The notes under the pieces were generated by a model. The model was not told the DNA's origin. It saw only the letters and a list, made by a program, of their open reading frames with translations, and made no database searches. A program made the translations under genes and the position numbers. Of a stretch of DNA of 44,829 nucleotides, positions 24,329 through 32,015 are shown one piece after another; positions within the stretch are counted from its first letter, which is position 1; every line of letters starts with the position of its first letter. Source of the DNA: Thermoplasmatales archaeon SM1-50 (lineage in GTDB: Archaea > Thermoplasmatota > E2 > DHVEG-1); NCBI GenBank assembly GCA_001595945.1, contig LSSI01000040.1, positions 1 through 44,829 on the forward strand, given 5' to 3'.

Positions 24329-24427
24329 GCTACGCGTTGCTTTTAAGAGGATAGAAGCGATTTTTCTCCTGTTGATGATCTTTTTGTCTTTTCTTTCCAA
24401 TAGATGGTTTTCATTGAAATCGAAACA

Positions 24428-24454
24428 TTTATATATAGTATTAACAATTGTTAA
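24428..24454 (+). promoter_or_regulatory. Element A promoter: TATA box plus TTAACAATTGTTAA operator
   Basis: TTTATATATA is followed at once by the perfect 14-bp palindrome TTAACAATTGTTAA (24441-24454). A transcription start about 25 nt after the TATA box would fall at the end of the palindrome, a classic repressor position. The same arrangement, with the palindrome at the same distance from the TATA box, recurs at 25528-25553. Confidence 0.65.
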
Positions 24455-24523
24455 CTCAGAGAGGTGCAATTGTTGATGAGCGAAACTTTTTTTCTTTCCT
24501 CCCAAATCCTCATCAACAATTAA
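24455..24523 (+). ncRNA. Element A: putative regulated hairpin RNA (or 15-codon ORF)
   Basis: AATTGTTGATGAG (24468-24480) and CTCATCAACAATT (24509-24521) form a perfect 13-bp stem with a 28-nt loop. The loop, CGAAAC then a T-run then CTTTCCTCCCAAATC, includes CCTCC, which is complementary to GGAGG ribosome binding sites. Element B has the same loop core in an unrelated stem. Alternatively, ATG at 24476 opens a 15-codon ORF (MSETFFLSSQILINN) with GAGGTG upstream. Transcription is inferred, not seen. Confidence 0.45.
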
Positions 24524-24592
24524 CTTCCTATTAGTAACTTTATAAAAAAAATTATAATCCGAGAAAAACACACATGAATTTTTAGTGCAAAT

Positions 24593-24904
24593 TCAATCGT
24601 TATTTTTTTGTCGTGTAAAAAGTCCTTCAATCAAAAGATACATGTTGATACAAAGTAATGGAACGAAAATAAAAAACAGATATTCCTCAACAGGAAGTCC
24701 AAGAATGTTTCCCACAATCTGGTCCTGCGAAAAGCTCCACAATTCCATTCGAACAGAGAGTTGATCCCAAAGCACTGCAATGAGAAATAAGATAAACAGC
24801 GTGATACATAATGTCTTTAAATGTAGTTTTTTTCTATTCAGATACAGCAAAATGATATTAGGAATGATCACAAAAACACTAAGGAGCTGCAGATACAAAT
24901 ACAT
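24593..24904 (-). CDS. Single lycopene cyclase domain protein
   Basis: This 103-aa protein has three membrane helices. It ends in the conserved block DQIVGNILGLPVEEYLFFIFVPLLCIN, the hallmark (LPxEEYLFF) of the heterodimeric or fused carotenoid cyclases of the CrtYc/CrtYd and archaeal CrtY type. Functional enzymes need two such domains, in one chain or as two subunits; only one is present here, so it may pair with a distant subunit or do something else. It diverges from the OsmC gene over a shared TATTATAAATAA promoter, and the 26-nt TATA-to-ATG distance suggests a leaderless mRNA. Confidence 0.8.
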   Translation of the reverse strand: MYLYLQLLSVFVIIPNIILLYLNRKKLHLKTLCITLFILFLIAVLWDQLSVRMELWSFSQDQIVGNILGLPVEEYLFFIFVPLLCINMYLLIEGLFTRQKNND

Positions 24905-24928
24905 TAAAAAAAAAGAAACATCCGATAT

Positions 24929-24936
24929 TATAAATA
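24929..24936. promoter_or_regulatory. Shared divergent TATA element
   Basis: TATAAATA (plus) lies within TATTATAAATAA, which reads TTTATAATA on the minus strand. It could serve both the OsmC gene (leader about 45 nt) and the lycopene-cyclase-domain gene (leaderless). Confidence 0.45.
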
Positions 24937-25001
24937 ATCATCTACGAAAAAGAGATGATTTAAACTGTAGAAGCAGATATATATCTTAAGGGTGAATGGC
25001 T

Positions 25002-25433
25002 ATGAATGCAGTAATAAAACAAATCAAAGGCTGTTCTTTTATCGGGAAGGCGGATAGCAATCACTGGGTGCCTATCGACAGTTCAAAAGAGCATGCAGGA
25101 TCTGATGCTGCGACACGTCCGATGGAGCTTGTGTTGCTTGCATTGGGGAGCTGTACTGGCTGTGATGTCGTATCGATTTTACAAAAGAAAAAGGTTCAAT
25201 TGGAGCATTTTGAGATTGTCATTACTGCGCAGCGATCTGAGACACATCCAAAGATGTTTATAAACATCCATCTTGAGTTTGTGTTCGTTGGTTCAGGACT
25301 AAATCCGACGCATCTTGAAAGGGCTATTGCATTGTCACAGCAGAAATACTGCCCGGTTTCCGCGATGCTTTCAGCAAAGGTCAAAATCACCACCTCCTAT
25401 CGAATTGTTGAAGAAATGAAAAACGATACTTGA
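25002..25433 (+). CDS. OsmC/Ohr family protein
   Basis: This 143-aa OsmC-fold protein has the two redox cysteine contexts LLALGSCTGCDVVSIL near residue 46 and QKYCPVSAMLSAKVKI near 116, with the helix RPMELVLLALG before the first. OsmC and Ohr proteins reduce organic hydroperoxides through a Cys pair; the subgroup (YhfA/OsmC-like) often lacks a proven substrate. Two in-frame ATGs exist at 24996 and 25002; AAGGGTGA is 6 nt from the second. It adds another oxidant-defence gene to the window. Confidence 0.9.
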   Translation: MNAVIKQIKGCSFIGKADSNHWVPIDSSKEHAGSDAATRPMELVLLALGSCTGCDVVSILQKKKVQLEHFEIVITAQRSETHPKMFINIHLEFVFVGSGLNPTHLERAIALSQQKYCPVSAMLSAKVKITTSYRIVEEMKNDT

Positions 25434-25526
25434 TAAAATATTTAAGTTGACATATCGTAGCTCTTAGGGTCAAACCCCTCCTTTTTTTTTATTTTTATTT
25501 GGAAGAAACCGTTAAAAACGAAAACC

Positions 25527-25554
25527 ATATAAATAAGAATTAACAATTGTTAAT
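25527..25554 (+). promoter_or_regulatory. Element B promoter: TATA box plus ATTAACAATTGTTAAT operator
   Basis: ATATAAATA is followed by the perfect 16-bp palindrome ATTAACAATTGTTAAT (25539-25554). It is the second copy of the element A promoter-operator, with the same TATA-to-palindrome spacing. Confidence 0.65.
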
Positions 25555-25642
25555 TAGGGGCGTAAAATATGAGGGAGCGTAGTTTTTTTCCATCTTTCCT
25601 CCTCTTCTCACCAGCAAAAACTTTCTCAATTTTACGTCCGCC
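25555..25642 (+). ncRNA. Element B: putative regulated hairpin RNA (or 38-codon ORF)
   Basis: Arms 25559-25577 (GGCGTAAAATATGAGGGAG) and 25621-25639 (CTTTCTCAATTTTACGTCC) pair over about 18 positions with two single-base bulges and two G-U pairs. The 43-nt loop has CGTAG, a T-run, then CATCTTTCCTCCTCTTC, sharing GAGCG, TTTTTTTC and TTTCCTCC with element A while the stems differ. An ORF from ATG 25569 (MRERSFFPSFLLFSPAKTF...) runs 38 codons to 25685 and its frame does not match A across the conserved loop. RNA-level conservation is therefore the better reading. Confidence 0.45.
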
Positions 25643-25669
25643 TTTCCATACAACACAATATCTCTGTCT

Positions 25670-27982
25670 CTACAATTCTTTTAAAATCGGTCGTCCTTGA
25701 CTCGAAAAACCATGCAATGGCTCATAGGGATTAAAGGCAGGATCACCATATAACACACGAACAAAGAATGTCGGTGGTTCTGCATCGATGCGTTTTTCTC
25801 CACGTAACGCCTCACCAATGCTCCAGTCATCAACAATCAAATGATTCTCTAAAACCGTAAGACCCGATTCCTGACCGGTTTCCCGTGTCGCCCCAACAAA
25901 AGCATTACAGCCCGCATGAAGCATGGCAAGCCCAATGTTCATTTGCGGTGGAAGACCATCGGTGCGTCCCACCAAACACGCGGAGGTCAAAAAAACACTT
26001 GGTTTATCATAGACCCAGTCCTTGGCATGAGCGACATCAACCGCCTTTGAATACATATCAAAACCGTAAAACGACGCGGGGAACCAAAACCAGTCACCAT
26101 GACCAAGGTATTCGATATAGTTCGCAGCAGTAAAAACATAGAACCGCTCTATAAACTGTCGACTGTTGCGGAAAATTCCATAGACTTTTGAGGAAAAATT
26201 ATAGTCCCTTATTTCCCTAGCATAGGGTATCTGATGGAACAATCCTCCTGTTTCACCAAATCCTTCTCCAAATATGAAACTGAACCGATGATGCCAATCA
26301 CTCGCATGTTCTGGGGTTCCACAGAGGGGTTCATAGAAGAACGTCCGCGCAATCAAGACAGAAACATCATAGACATCCCAGCTGATGAGGCGCCCCACGG
26401 AGAGATTCTGGCCAAGGGAATAGGGATTATCAGACGGCAATCCTCGTTCAGGGATACCTCCTTGAGACGGTCCGTAATAGTACATAGGAATCATAGTCGT
26501 GTCCGCTAGAATTGCAAGCCAGGCAGGTCCATTGAGATACCCATTGAGAAGGTCATACGCCTCAAGTGTATCTAATGTCATTTTTAGTTGTTGCACTGTT
26601 GTGTTGACTTTCTCATTGGTAAAGAGATGGAGGGGTTCAGTATACCATGGTCCGGCACCGAAGCCTTGGGCAGCTGCTACATAGGAAATATCCGTTAGCT
26701 CCCAAGAGGCATTTGCGATAAGCAGCCCACCATGAGCTGCAGTAAGGTACGGGGCAAGATTGGAGAGCTTTGGAATGACAGGGATATGTGGAGAACCAAG
26801 CGTTGAAATGGTTATGTTGATGGTGATATCCGCATCAACAAAAGATAACCCTCGCTGGATATAAAATCCACCTTTTATCCCATAATAGACCGTTATCTCA
26901 AGATTGTATGGTCCAGATGCGTTGCAGGTAAGTGTTTCAAGATATGTTTTTCCAACATCATAGCCCATGCTATTGGCGTATGCGATAATCTGCCCATGCG
27001 CATCGAAAAGTTTAATGAAAATAAGGGGGTCAATTGGAGATAGATGCCCAAATAACGACCCGTGTTTTTGCGAGATTTCCCCGGAGATTTGTATATGGTT
27101 AATGCCATCAGGGATTGATATTGAAGCGTAACAAGTATCATTGCCAACAATATCAAGTTTCTTACTTAGGATAATGATTTTTTTATTGGTGATATGCTCA
27201 TGCATCATTATCGTGGTTGTGTTGATGACCTCAGGTGGGATAACGTCTGAAGGATTCGTCATGGCTAGATAGTTGATAGAACCAAATTGTATAGTAATAG
27301 CAGATAAAACTGTCTCGGTAATCGCCTCTTCATTGGGAAGGGATGTGATGGTCACATTTGGCAGGGTAAGTAAGCTATCCCCGACAAGATATGCCTGGGT
27401 GGTATGAAGCTGCGTACAGGCGATTTCAAGCGCCTCCTCGTTATTATCATACAGGAGGATGGGGATGTTAAGGTAACTTGCAAGCGGTGATGCAAGCAGA
27501 CTTAGATGGTACAAATCCGTATTTATTCCATAAGGTAGGATAAGAACAGTTGGTGCTGTGAGAAATATCTCTGTCGCTAGTGCGATAGCAACTGAAGGAG
27601 CAGATCCTAATATCTCAATCGTATGGTGCGTTGTGTTGAGATGCTCACCAATCACTAGGACACTAGTATTACTAAAGGAGAGATACGATGCAAGAAACCG
27701 CGCCTGAGAAGCAGTAAGATTGCCAGCATGAGAGATTAACAAAGGCAGAAGACCGCTGGTGTTCGTTGCGCTATCATACCAACAGGCGACACTAGTACCG
27801 ATAAGACTGAAGAATGGATCGCTTTCTGCCGCAACCACAGCATTCGCGATAGGAGTTCTATACGATTGATGGACGATAAGTTGTGCTGATGGGACATGTA
27901 TCTGTTCTTGTCCGATGCCATGCACTTGCAGACTACAACATAGAAGGAATAAGCCAAGGATGATTGTCGCAGATGCTTTCAT
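25670..27982 (-). CDS. Secreted C25 (gingipain-like) cysteine peptidase
   Basis: This is a 770-aa protein with an N-terminal signal peptide (ASATIILGLFLLCCSLQVHG). A long N-terminal region of Ig- and receiver-like strands follows, then a peptidase C25 domain at about residues 470-740. The catalytic His is in ANYIEYLGHGDWFWFPAS and the Cys in KPSVFLTSACLVGRTDG. The nearby IGLAMLHAGCNAFVGATRET and VLYGDPAFNPY blocks are typical of the family. C25 enzymes cleave after Arg or Lys outside the cell. It fits extracellular protein degradation, as reported for Marine Benthic Group D archaea. Element B runs convergent to its 3' end. Confidence 0.88.
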   Translation of the reverse strand: MKASATIILGLFLLCCSLQVHGIGQEQIHVPSAQLIVHQSYRTPIANAVVAAESDPFFSLIGTSVACWYDSATNTSGLLPLLISHAGNLTASQARFLASYLSFSNTSVLVIGEHLNTTHHTIEILGSAPSVAIALATEIFLTAPTVLILPYGINTDLYHLSLLASPLASYLNIPILLYDNNEEALEIACTQLHTTQAYLVGDSLLTLPNVTITSLPNEEAITETVLSAITIQFGSINYLAMTNPSDVIPPEVINTTTIMMHEHITNKKIIILSKKLDIVGNDTCYASISIPDGINHIQISGEISQKHGSLFGHLSPIDPLIFIKLFDAHGQIIAYANSMGYDVGKTYLETLTCNASGPYNLEITVYYGIKGGFYIQRGLSFVDADITINITISTLGSPHIPVIPKLSNLAPYLTAAHGGLLIANASWELTDISYVAAAQGFGAGPWYTEPLHLFTNEKVNTTVQQLKMTLDTLEAYDLLNGYLNGPAWLAILADTTMIPMYYYGPSQGGIPERGLPSDNPYSLGQNLSVGRLISWDVYDVSVLIARTFFYEPLCGTPEHASDWHHRFSFIFGEGFGETGGLFHQIPYAREIRDYNFSSKVYGIFRNSRQFIERFYVFTAANYIEYLGHGDWFWFPASFYGFDMYSKAVDVAHAKDWVYDKPSVFLTSACLVGRTDGLPPQMNIGLAMLHAGCNAFVGATRETGQESGLTVLENHLIVDDWSIGEALRGEKRIDAEPPTFFVRVLYGDPAFNPYEPLHGFSSQGRPILKEL

Positions 27983-28141
27983 TATCTATATTTATAAAGA
28001 GAAGGCTATTAATAATCTTTGTATTGCTATGGGAGATACTTTTGTGTTGGTTTTGCTTTCTTAAATGATTTCTGCATTTTGCTAATCTCCTCTAGAGAAG
28101 AGAACGAGTGTATTTAAAAAAAGTGAGAAGAAAATTCCCTG

Positions 28142-28578
28142 TTATTTCTCAATGATTTGGATGTAATTGATAGTTCCGCGTATTTCATTATGCAATTTCC
28201 CATCTTCATCTATTTCATTGATGGATATGCCTTTAAAATACAACATGCGGAGTTGTGGGACTAAATCTCCCTGATGTCGTCAGAGAATCTCCCAGTTTTC
28301 CTCTAAATAGATTGTCACGACTGAAGTCGCGCAAAACTTGATAAACCAATAGAAAACATTCGCACGGTCATCATCAAATGGCCATATAGAGTATATCTTC
28401 CACATGCTTGTGTCAATTATCGATGGAATTTCTTTTCATTAAGTCTGCCTTCTGCGACAATATTACAATTATTAAAACGTTGTATTTCATTTGACATAGG
28501 TAAAGTGGCTGATTCTATTGGTATGAGAGTGCCAATCATCAGCATACATATTAGTAACCCAACTATTTTTCCCTTCAT
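28142..28578 (-). pseudogene. Decayed gene for a small exported protein
   Basis: An ATG at 28578 opens a good signal peptide (MKGKIVGLLICMLMIGTLIP then IESA) and 54 codons. The reading then continues only after a frameshift (EIPSIIDTSMWKIYSIWPFDDDRANVF... TIYLEENWEIL), meets an in-frame TGA, and resumes as RHQGDLVPQLRMLYFKGISI through NEIRGTINYIQIIEK to a TAA at 28142. One frameshift plus one stop indicates a dead gene of about 145 codons. The flanking 28579-28840 gap holds only AT-rich sequence and the promoter of the Lrp-like gene. Confidence 0.75.
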
Positions 28579-28840
28579 ACATATTTCTCCATATATTGTG
28601 AGTTATCCTTCGATTATTATACTTCCAAGAAATATTTTGTACGAAAAAACATATTGTGCTAAGAAAAATATCAATATAGACAAAAAACAGATAATGATAT
28701 AAATAGAACAAAAAAAACGTTGTGATAATAATTTTTAATTTTATGATAGTATTAATCTTTAATTCGTTGCATATTTGGTGATTATACTTCACTAGAAAAT
28801 ATTGGAAAAATTTATTAGTTGAATAAACGATAGTTATGCC

Positions 28841-29812
28841 GTGCGAGAATTAGATTCAAAGGATCATAAAATCCTATACCATCTTTTTTTAAATTCAAGA
28901 CAATCGCTTTCATCCGTTGCAAAAAAAGTCGGCCTTCAGAAGAGCGTCGTGGAATACCGGATCAAACGACTGCAGACAAAAGGCATCATAAAAAATTTTA
29001 ATGCAATGGTCGACGTCTTCAAACTTGGGTTTTCAGTCTACCGACTATACATCGTCTTACAATACGCATCACCAGACAAAGAAAAGGAAATCATAAATCA
29101 TTTCGTCAACCACCATCATACCTGGAGCATCGCATCAACAAAGGGAAGATATGACCTAATCATCACCATTTTAGTAAAATCCCCAAATCATTTCTATGCA
29201 TTCTACGAAGAAACCCTGCGACACTACCGGTATTACTTCAAAGAAATTTTCTTCTCACAGCTCTACGAGTCTTTCGGGTACAAGCATTCACTGCTTCTCA
29301 ATGACTTTGCAGCATCCCATGAACGAGCCTATGAATATCGATATAACGGACAAACGGTCAACATAGACGTGGTGGACTATAAAATACTTAACTTACTTGC
29401 GAAAAACACGCGGATCAATAGTGTTGAGATCGCAAGCCAAGTTAACGTGTCGACAGTGACGATTCACTCCCGGATAACCAAACTAATCAAATCAGGGGTT
29501 ATACAGCGGTATTCGATTACCATGGACATCAATAAACTTGGGCTGCGGGAATTTATCGTAAACCTCTCCCTACGGGATTACAATAAGAAAAACCAGATCA
29601 TTACCTATCTAAGCGACAACCCATTCCTCTGGGAGATTCATAAAGCGATCGGTGGGTACGATTTGGAAATCACCCTCTATGCGACAAATTTTGAGCATTT
29701 CTACCGTGTAATGGAAGATCTGCGAAAGAAATTCCCTGAGGATATCGCAAATTATGATTATCTGTATGTCACCGAGGTGTTCAAATCAAATATACTGCCT
29801 GAAAAAATATGA
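28841..29812 (+). CDS. Duplicated Lrp/AsnC-type transcription regulator
   Basis: This 323-aa protein is two Lrp/AsnC units in one chain. The first winged helix is LDSKDHKILYHLFLNSRQSL with VGLQKSVVEYRIKRL; the second is IDVVDYKILNLLAKNTRINS with VNVSTVTIHSRITKL near residue 185. Each is followed by a ligand-binding-like alpha/beta half (WSIASTKGRYDLIITIL and WEIHKAIGGYDLEITLY). Usual Lrp proteins are about 150 aa, so this is a tandem fusion that could bind asymmetric sites. The start is GTG, with AATTTATTAG about 30 nt upstream suggesting a leaderless mRNA. Confidence 0.87.
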   Translation: MRELDSKDHKILYHLFLNSRQSLSSVAKKVGLQKSVVEYRIKRLQTKGIIKNFNAMVDVFKLGFSVYRLYIVLQYASPDKEKEIINHFVNHHHTWSIASTKGRYDLIITILVKSPNHFYAFYEETLRHYRYYFKEIFFSQLYESFGYKHSLLLNDFAASHERAYEYRYNGQTVNIDVVDYKILNLLAKNTRINSVEIASQVNVSTVTIHSRITKLIKSGVIQRYSITMDINKLGLREFIVNLSLRDYNKKNQIITYLSDNPFLWEIHKAIGGYDLEITLYATNFEHFYRVMEDLRKKFPEDIANYDYLYVTEVFKSNILPEKI

Positions 29813-29843
29813 CTGCACGCAACAAAACAAGCATTCTTTCTTA

Positions 29844-30230
29844 TTATTTTTTTTCTGCTCTTTTAAATACATTGTCAATGCGTGTTTTTAACTCTTTTAT
29901 CTCAATAGGTTTCTTGATATAATCTTCTGCAATGAGAGCACCAGCATGCTCAGCGAATTCATCAGTCCGAGCTGTTAGAAATATGATAGGAATACCCTTC
30001 CAAGCAGGATTTGCGCGTAACCGATCAAATACCTCCCATCCGTTCATTTGTGGCATCATGATGTCTAAGAGAATCAAATGGGGAAGCTCTTCCTTCTGTA
30101 ATAGCTCAAAGCATTTCTCACCGCTTTCAACAGGAATAATCTCGTATTCTTTTCCAAACAGATTTTCAAAAGAGGTTTTAATGAAATAGATCTGATCTTT
30201 TTCATCATCAACAAGCATGATTTTTTTCAT
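29844..30230 (-). CDS. Single-domain response regulator (CheY-like)
   Basis: This 128-aa receiver domain has the acidic pair in IMLVDDEKDQ, the phosphoacceptor Asp in LPHLILLDIMMPQMNGWEV near residue 57, the Thr in IIFLTARTDEF and the Lys in EDYIKKPIEI. There is no output domain. The track starts 25 codons earlier; I chose the ATG at 30230, where GAGG lies about 9 nt upstream. It follows the histidine kinase on the same strand after a 117-nt gap and is its likely partner. Confidence 0.92.
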   Translation of the reverse strand: MKKIMLVDDEKDQIYFIKTSFENLFGKEYEIIPVESGEKCFELLQKEELPHLILLDIMMPQMNGWEVFDRLRANPAWKGIPIIFLTARTDEFAEHAGALIAEDYIKKPIEIKELKTRIDNVFKRAEKK

Positions 30231-30347
30231 GGTTTTTTCTGCCTCAAATAATATATCAAACAAGCCGTTAATATGTATTTCTAAAGATGAATAAGAAAGA
30301 CTCAATGATTTGCGTAAACCTAGATAGTTTATCTTCTTTTTTCAGAT

Positions 30348-31979
30348 TTATGATGATCCTGCCGGCATGGTGAAAAACACTGTGACACCTTTCCCAGGAC
30401 CTCGGCTTTCAACCCAGATACGACCCCCATGCTTCTCAACGATTCGCTTGCAAATCGACATGCCTAACCCTGTGTTCTGTATATCATGGCGGGCGTAGTC
30501 CGCCTTGTAGAACTCATCAAAGATCTGTTCTAATTGTTCTTTGGTCATCCCAACACCGTTATCTGAGACAGAGACAACAACAAAATCATTTTCTTTTTTT
30601 GCATTGAGGGTAATTCTACAATCTTCTTGACAATACTTTGTTGAATTTTCAAAGATGTTTGTCAGTAGTTCTTCAAATCGCAAGCGATCTGCTATAATCG
30701 CGATGGTAGGATTGATATTGTTTGATACTTTGGTATCATGTTCCTCAAAAAGGATTTTTTTATTTTCGATAATATTATTAACCTCATTAAACACGTTTAG
30801 ATTTTCTAAGGAAAATCTCGTATTGGGAGAGTTTAACACCGCAAGTTCAAGTGTTTTTACAACAAGGTTTTTCATGTAGGAAGCATTCCGATGCAGAACA
30901 GCAAGCATCTCTTTTTTATCGGTATCGTTCTCCTGTTCCTCCAGAAGTGGGATTAAATTAATTAACGGCCCTAACGGGTTTTTCAGATCATGGCCAAGCT
31001 GGGTGATGAACTCGTCTTTTTGTTTAAGGAGTTTTTCTACTTCTTTTGTTCGTTCATGTACTCGTTGCTCAAGATTCTTATTTAGAACACTAAGTTCTTC
31101 TCGCGCGACTGTTAAATCCGTATTTATCTGCTCAAGACGTCTGGTTTTTTCTTCTAATTCTTTTGTTCTCTCCGCAACAAGTTTTTCCAGATTCTTACTA
31201 TATTGTTCTAAATGATCTTGGGATACCTTTAGATCTACACTCATAACATTAAACGCAGTTGCGAGTTCGCCAATTTCATCCTTTGATTTTATTTTTACCT
31301 CATATCCAAGAGTTCCTTTTCCCATGTTACGAACGCCTTTCGTAAGTTCCCCAATAGGAGCAGAGATGAAAAAGTTAAAAAGGAAAAATATCAGGAGAAA
31401 AGAAACGATGATAAAAACACCGGAATACAATGATATTGTGACAATTAGGTCATAGGTCATTAAATCCAAACTAGCAAGTGAAAAGATATATCGTACTGAA
31501 TAATCGTGTCTGCCCCATTGCTCGAAGTATGGTTCGATGATATCGATATGGCGTGCTTCTTCGTTAATGAAGAGGGAGGACATTGGTTCTCCAGCTCTTT
31601 GGATTAACGTCGCATTTTCAAGGAATCGCTCCCCAAGTGTGTTTTCATCGTATTTTCCATCCTGAATCTCTATAGAGTCAAAGAGAATCTTTCCGTTCAC
31701 ATCGACAATTTGTATTTTAACAAGATCAGTATTTAGCTTCAGCAAATCATCGATGACCTCAGTGAATTTGTAAAATCCAGATTCATATAAAATTTTATAA
31801 TTGTCTATTACGTAGACTGCTGATAAGCTTGAGAAGGAGGCGGCTGTATTTATAAGAGATGTTTTTGCCGCCTTGGATTCTCTATCAATAATCACCAATG
31901 AGCTTGTAAGGAAAACCACGAGAAGAATGACAAGAAGTGGAAAAATGATTTTTAATTTGAGACTGTGGAACTTCTTCAT
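30348..31979 (-). CDS. Membrane sensor histidine kinase
   Basis: This is a 543-aa kinase. Helix 1 lies at residues 8-27 (LKIIFPLLVILLVVFL), then an extracytoplasmic sensor region of about 150 residues, a second helix near 180, and a HAMP domain (SAPIGELTKGVRNMGKGTLG to IGELATAFNVMSVDL). Next come a long coiled coil (EKLVAERTKELEEKTRRLEQ), the HisKA box EFITQLGHDLKNPLGPLINL, and an HATPase with NIFENSTKYC, VSVSDNGVGMTKEQ, FDEFYKADYA and TGLGMSICKRIVEKHGG. TTG at 31997 and ATG at 31979 are both possible starts. It lies 36 nt after a solute-binding protein gene, which may present the signal. Confidence 0.92.
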   Translation of the reverse strand: MKKFHSLKLKIIFPLLVILLVVFLTSSLVIIDRESKAAKTSLINTAASFSSLSAVYVIDNYKILYESGFYKFTEVIDDLLKLNTDLVKIQIVDVNGKILFDSIEIQDGKYDENTLGERFLENATLIQRAGEPMSSLFINEEARHIDIIEPYFEQWGRHDYSVRYIFSLASLDLMTYDLIVTISLYSGVFIIVSFLLIFFLFNFFISAPIGELTKGVRNMGKGTLGYEVKIKSKDEIGELATAFNVMSVDLKVSQDHLEQYSKNLEKLVAERTKELEEKTRRLEQINTDLTVAREELSVLNKNLEQRVHERTKEVEKLLKQKDEFITQLGHDLKNPLGPLINLIPLLEEQENDTDKKEMLAVLHRNASYMKNLVVKTLELAVLNSPNTRFSLENLNVFNEVNNIIENKKILFEEHDTKVSNNINPTIAIIADRLRFEELLTNIFENSTKYCQEDCRITLNAKKENDFVVVSVSDNGVGMTKEQLEQIFDEFYKADYARHDIQNTGLGMSICKRIVEKHGGRIWVESRGPGKGVTVFFTMPAGSS

Positions 31980-32015
31980 TCCTTGCTGCACCAACAATAA
32001 TGTATGTACCCGCCA

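Noticed and set aside
24080-24571. N-terminal extension of the MFS protein in the ORF track
   Set aside because: It translates the tandem repeat and a promoter; homology and the leaderless promoter point to the ATG at 24079.
24441-25554. Elements A and B as a MITE or IS remnant
   Set aside because: They share the promoter and loop but not the terminal arms, and no target-site duplication is visible.
25540-25620. Minus-strand mini-ORF (MEKNYAPSYF...) in element B
   Set aside because: It has a GGAGG before an ATG, but element A lacks the ATG on that strand, so it is not a shared feature.
28142-28578. In-frame TGA as selenocysteine or other recoding
   Set aside because: A frameshift is also needed in the same gene, no SECIS-like hairpin was evident, and decay explains both.
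28487-28792. 101-aa minus ORF
   Set aside because: Low-complexity AT-rich translation overlapping the start of the decayed exported-protein gene in another frame.
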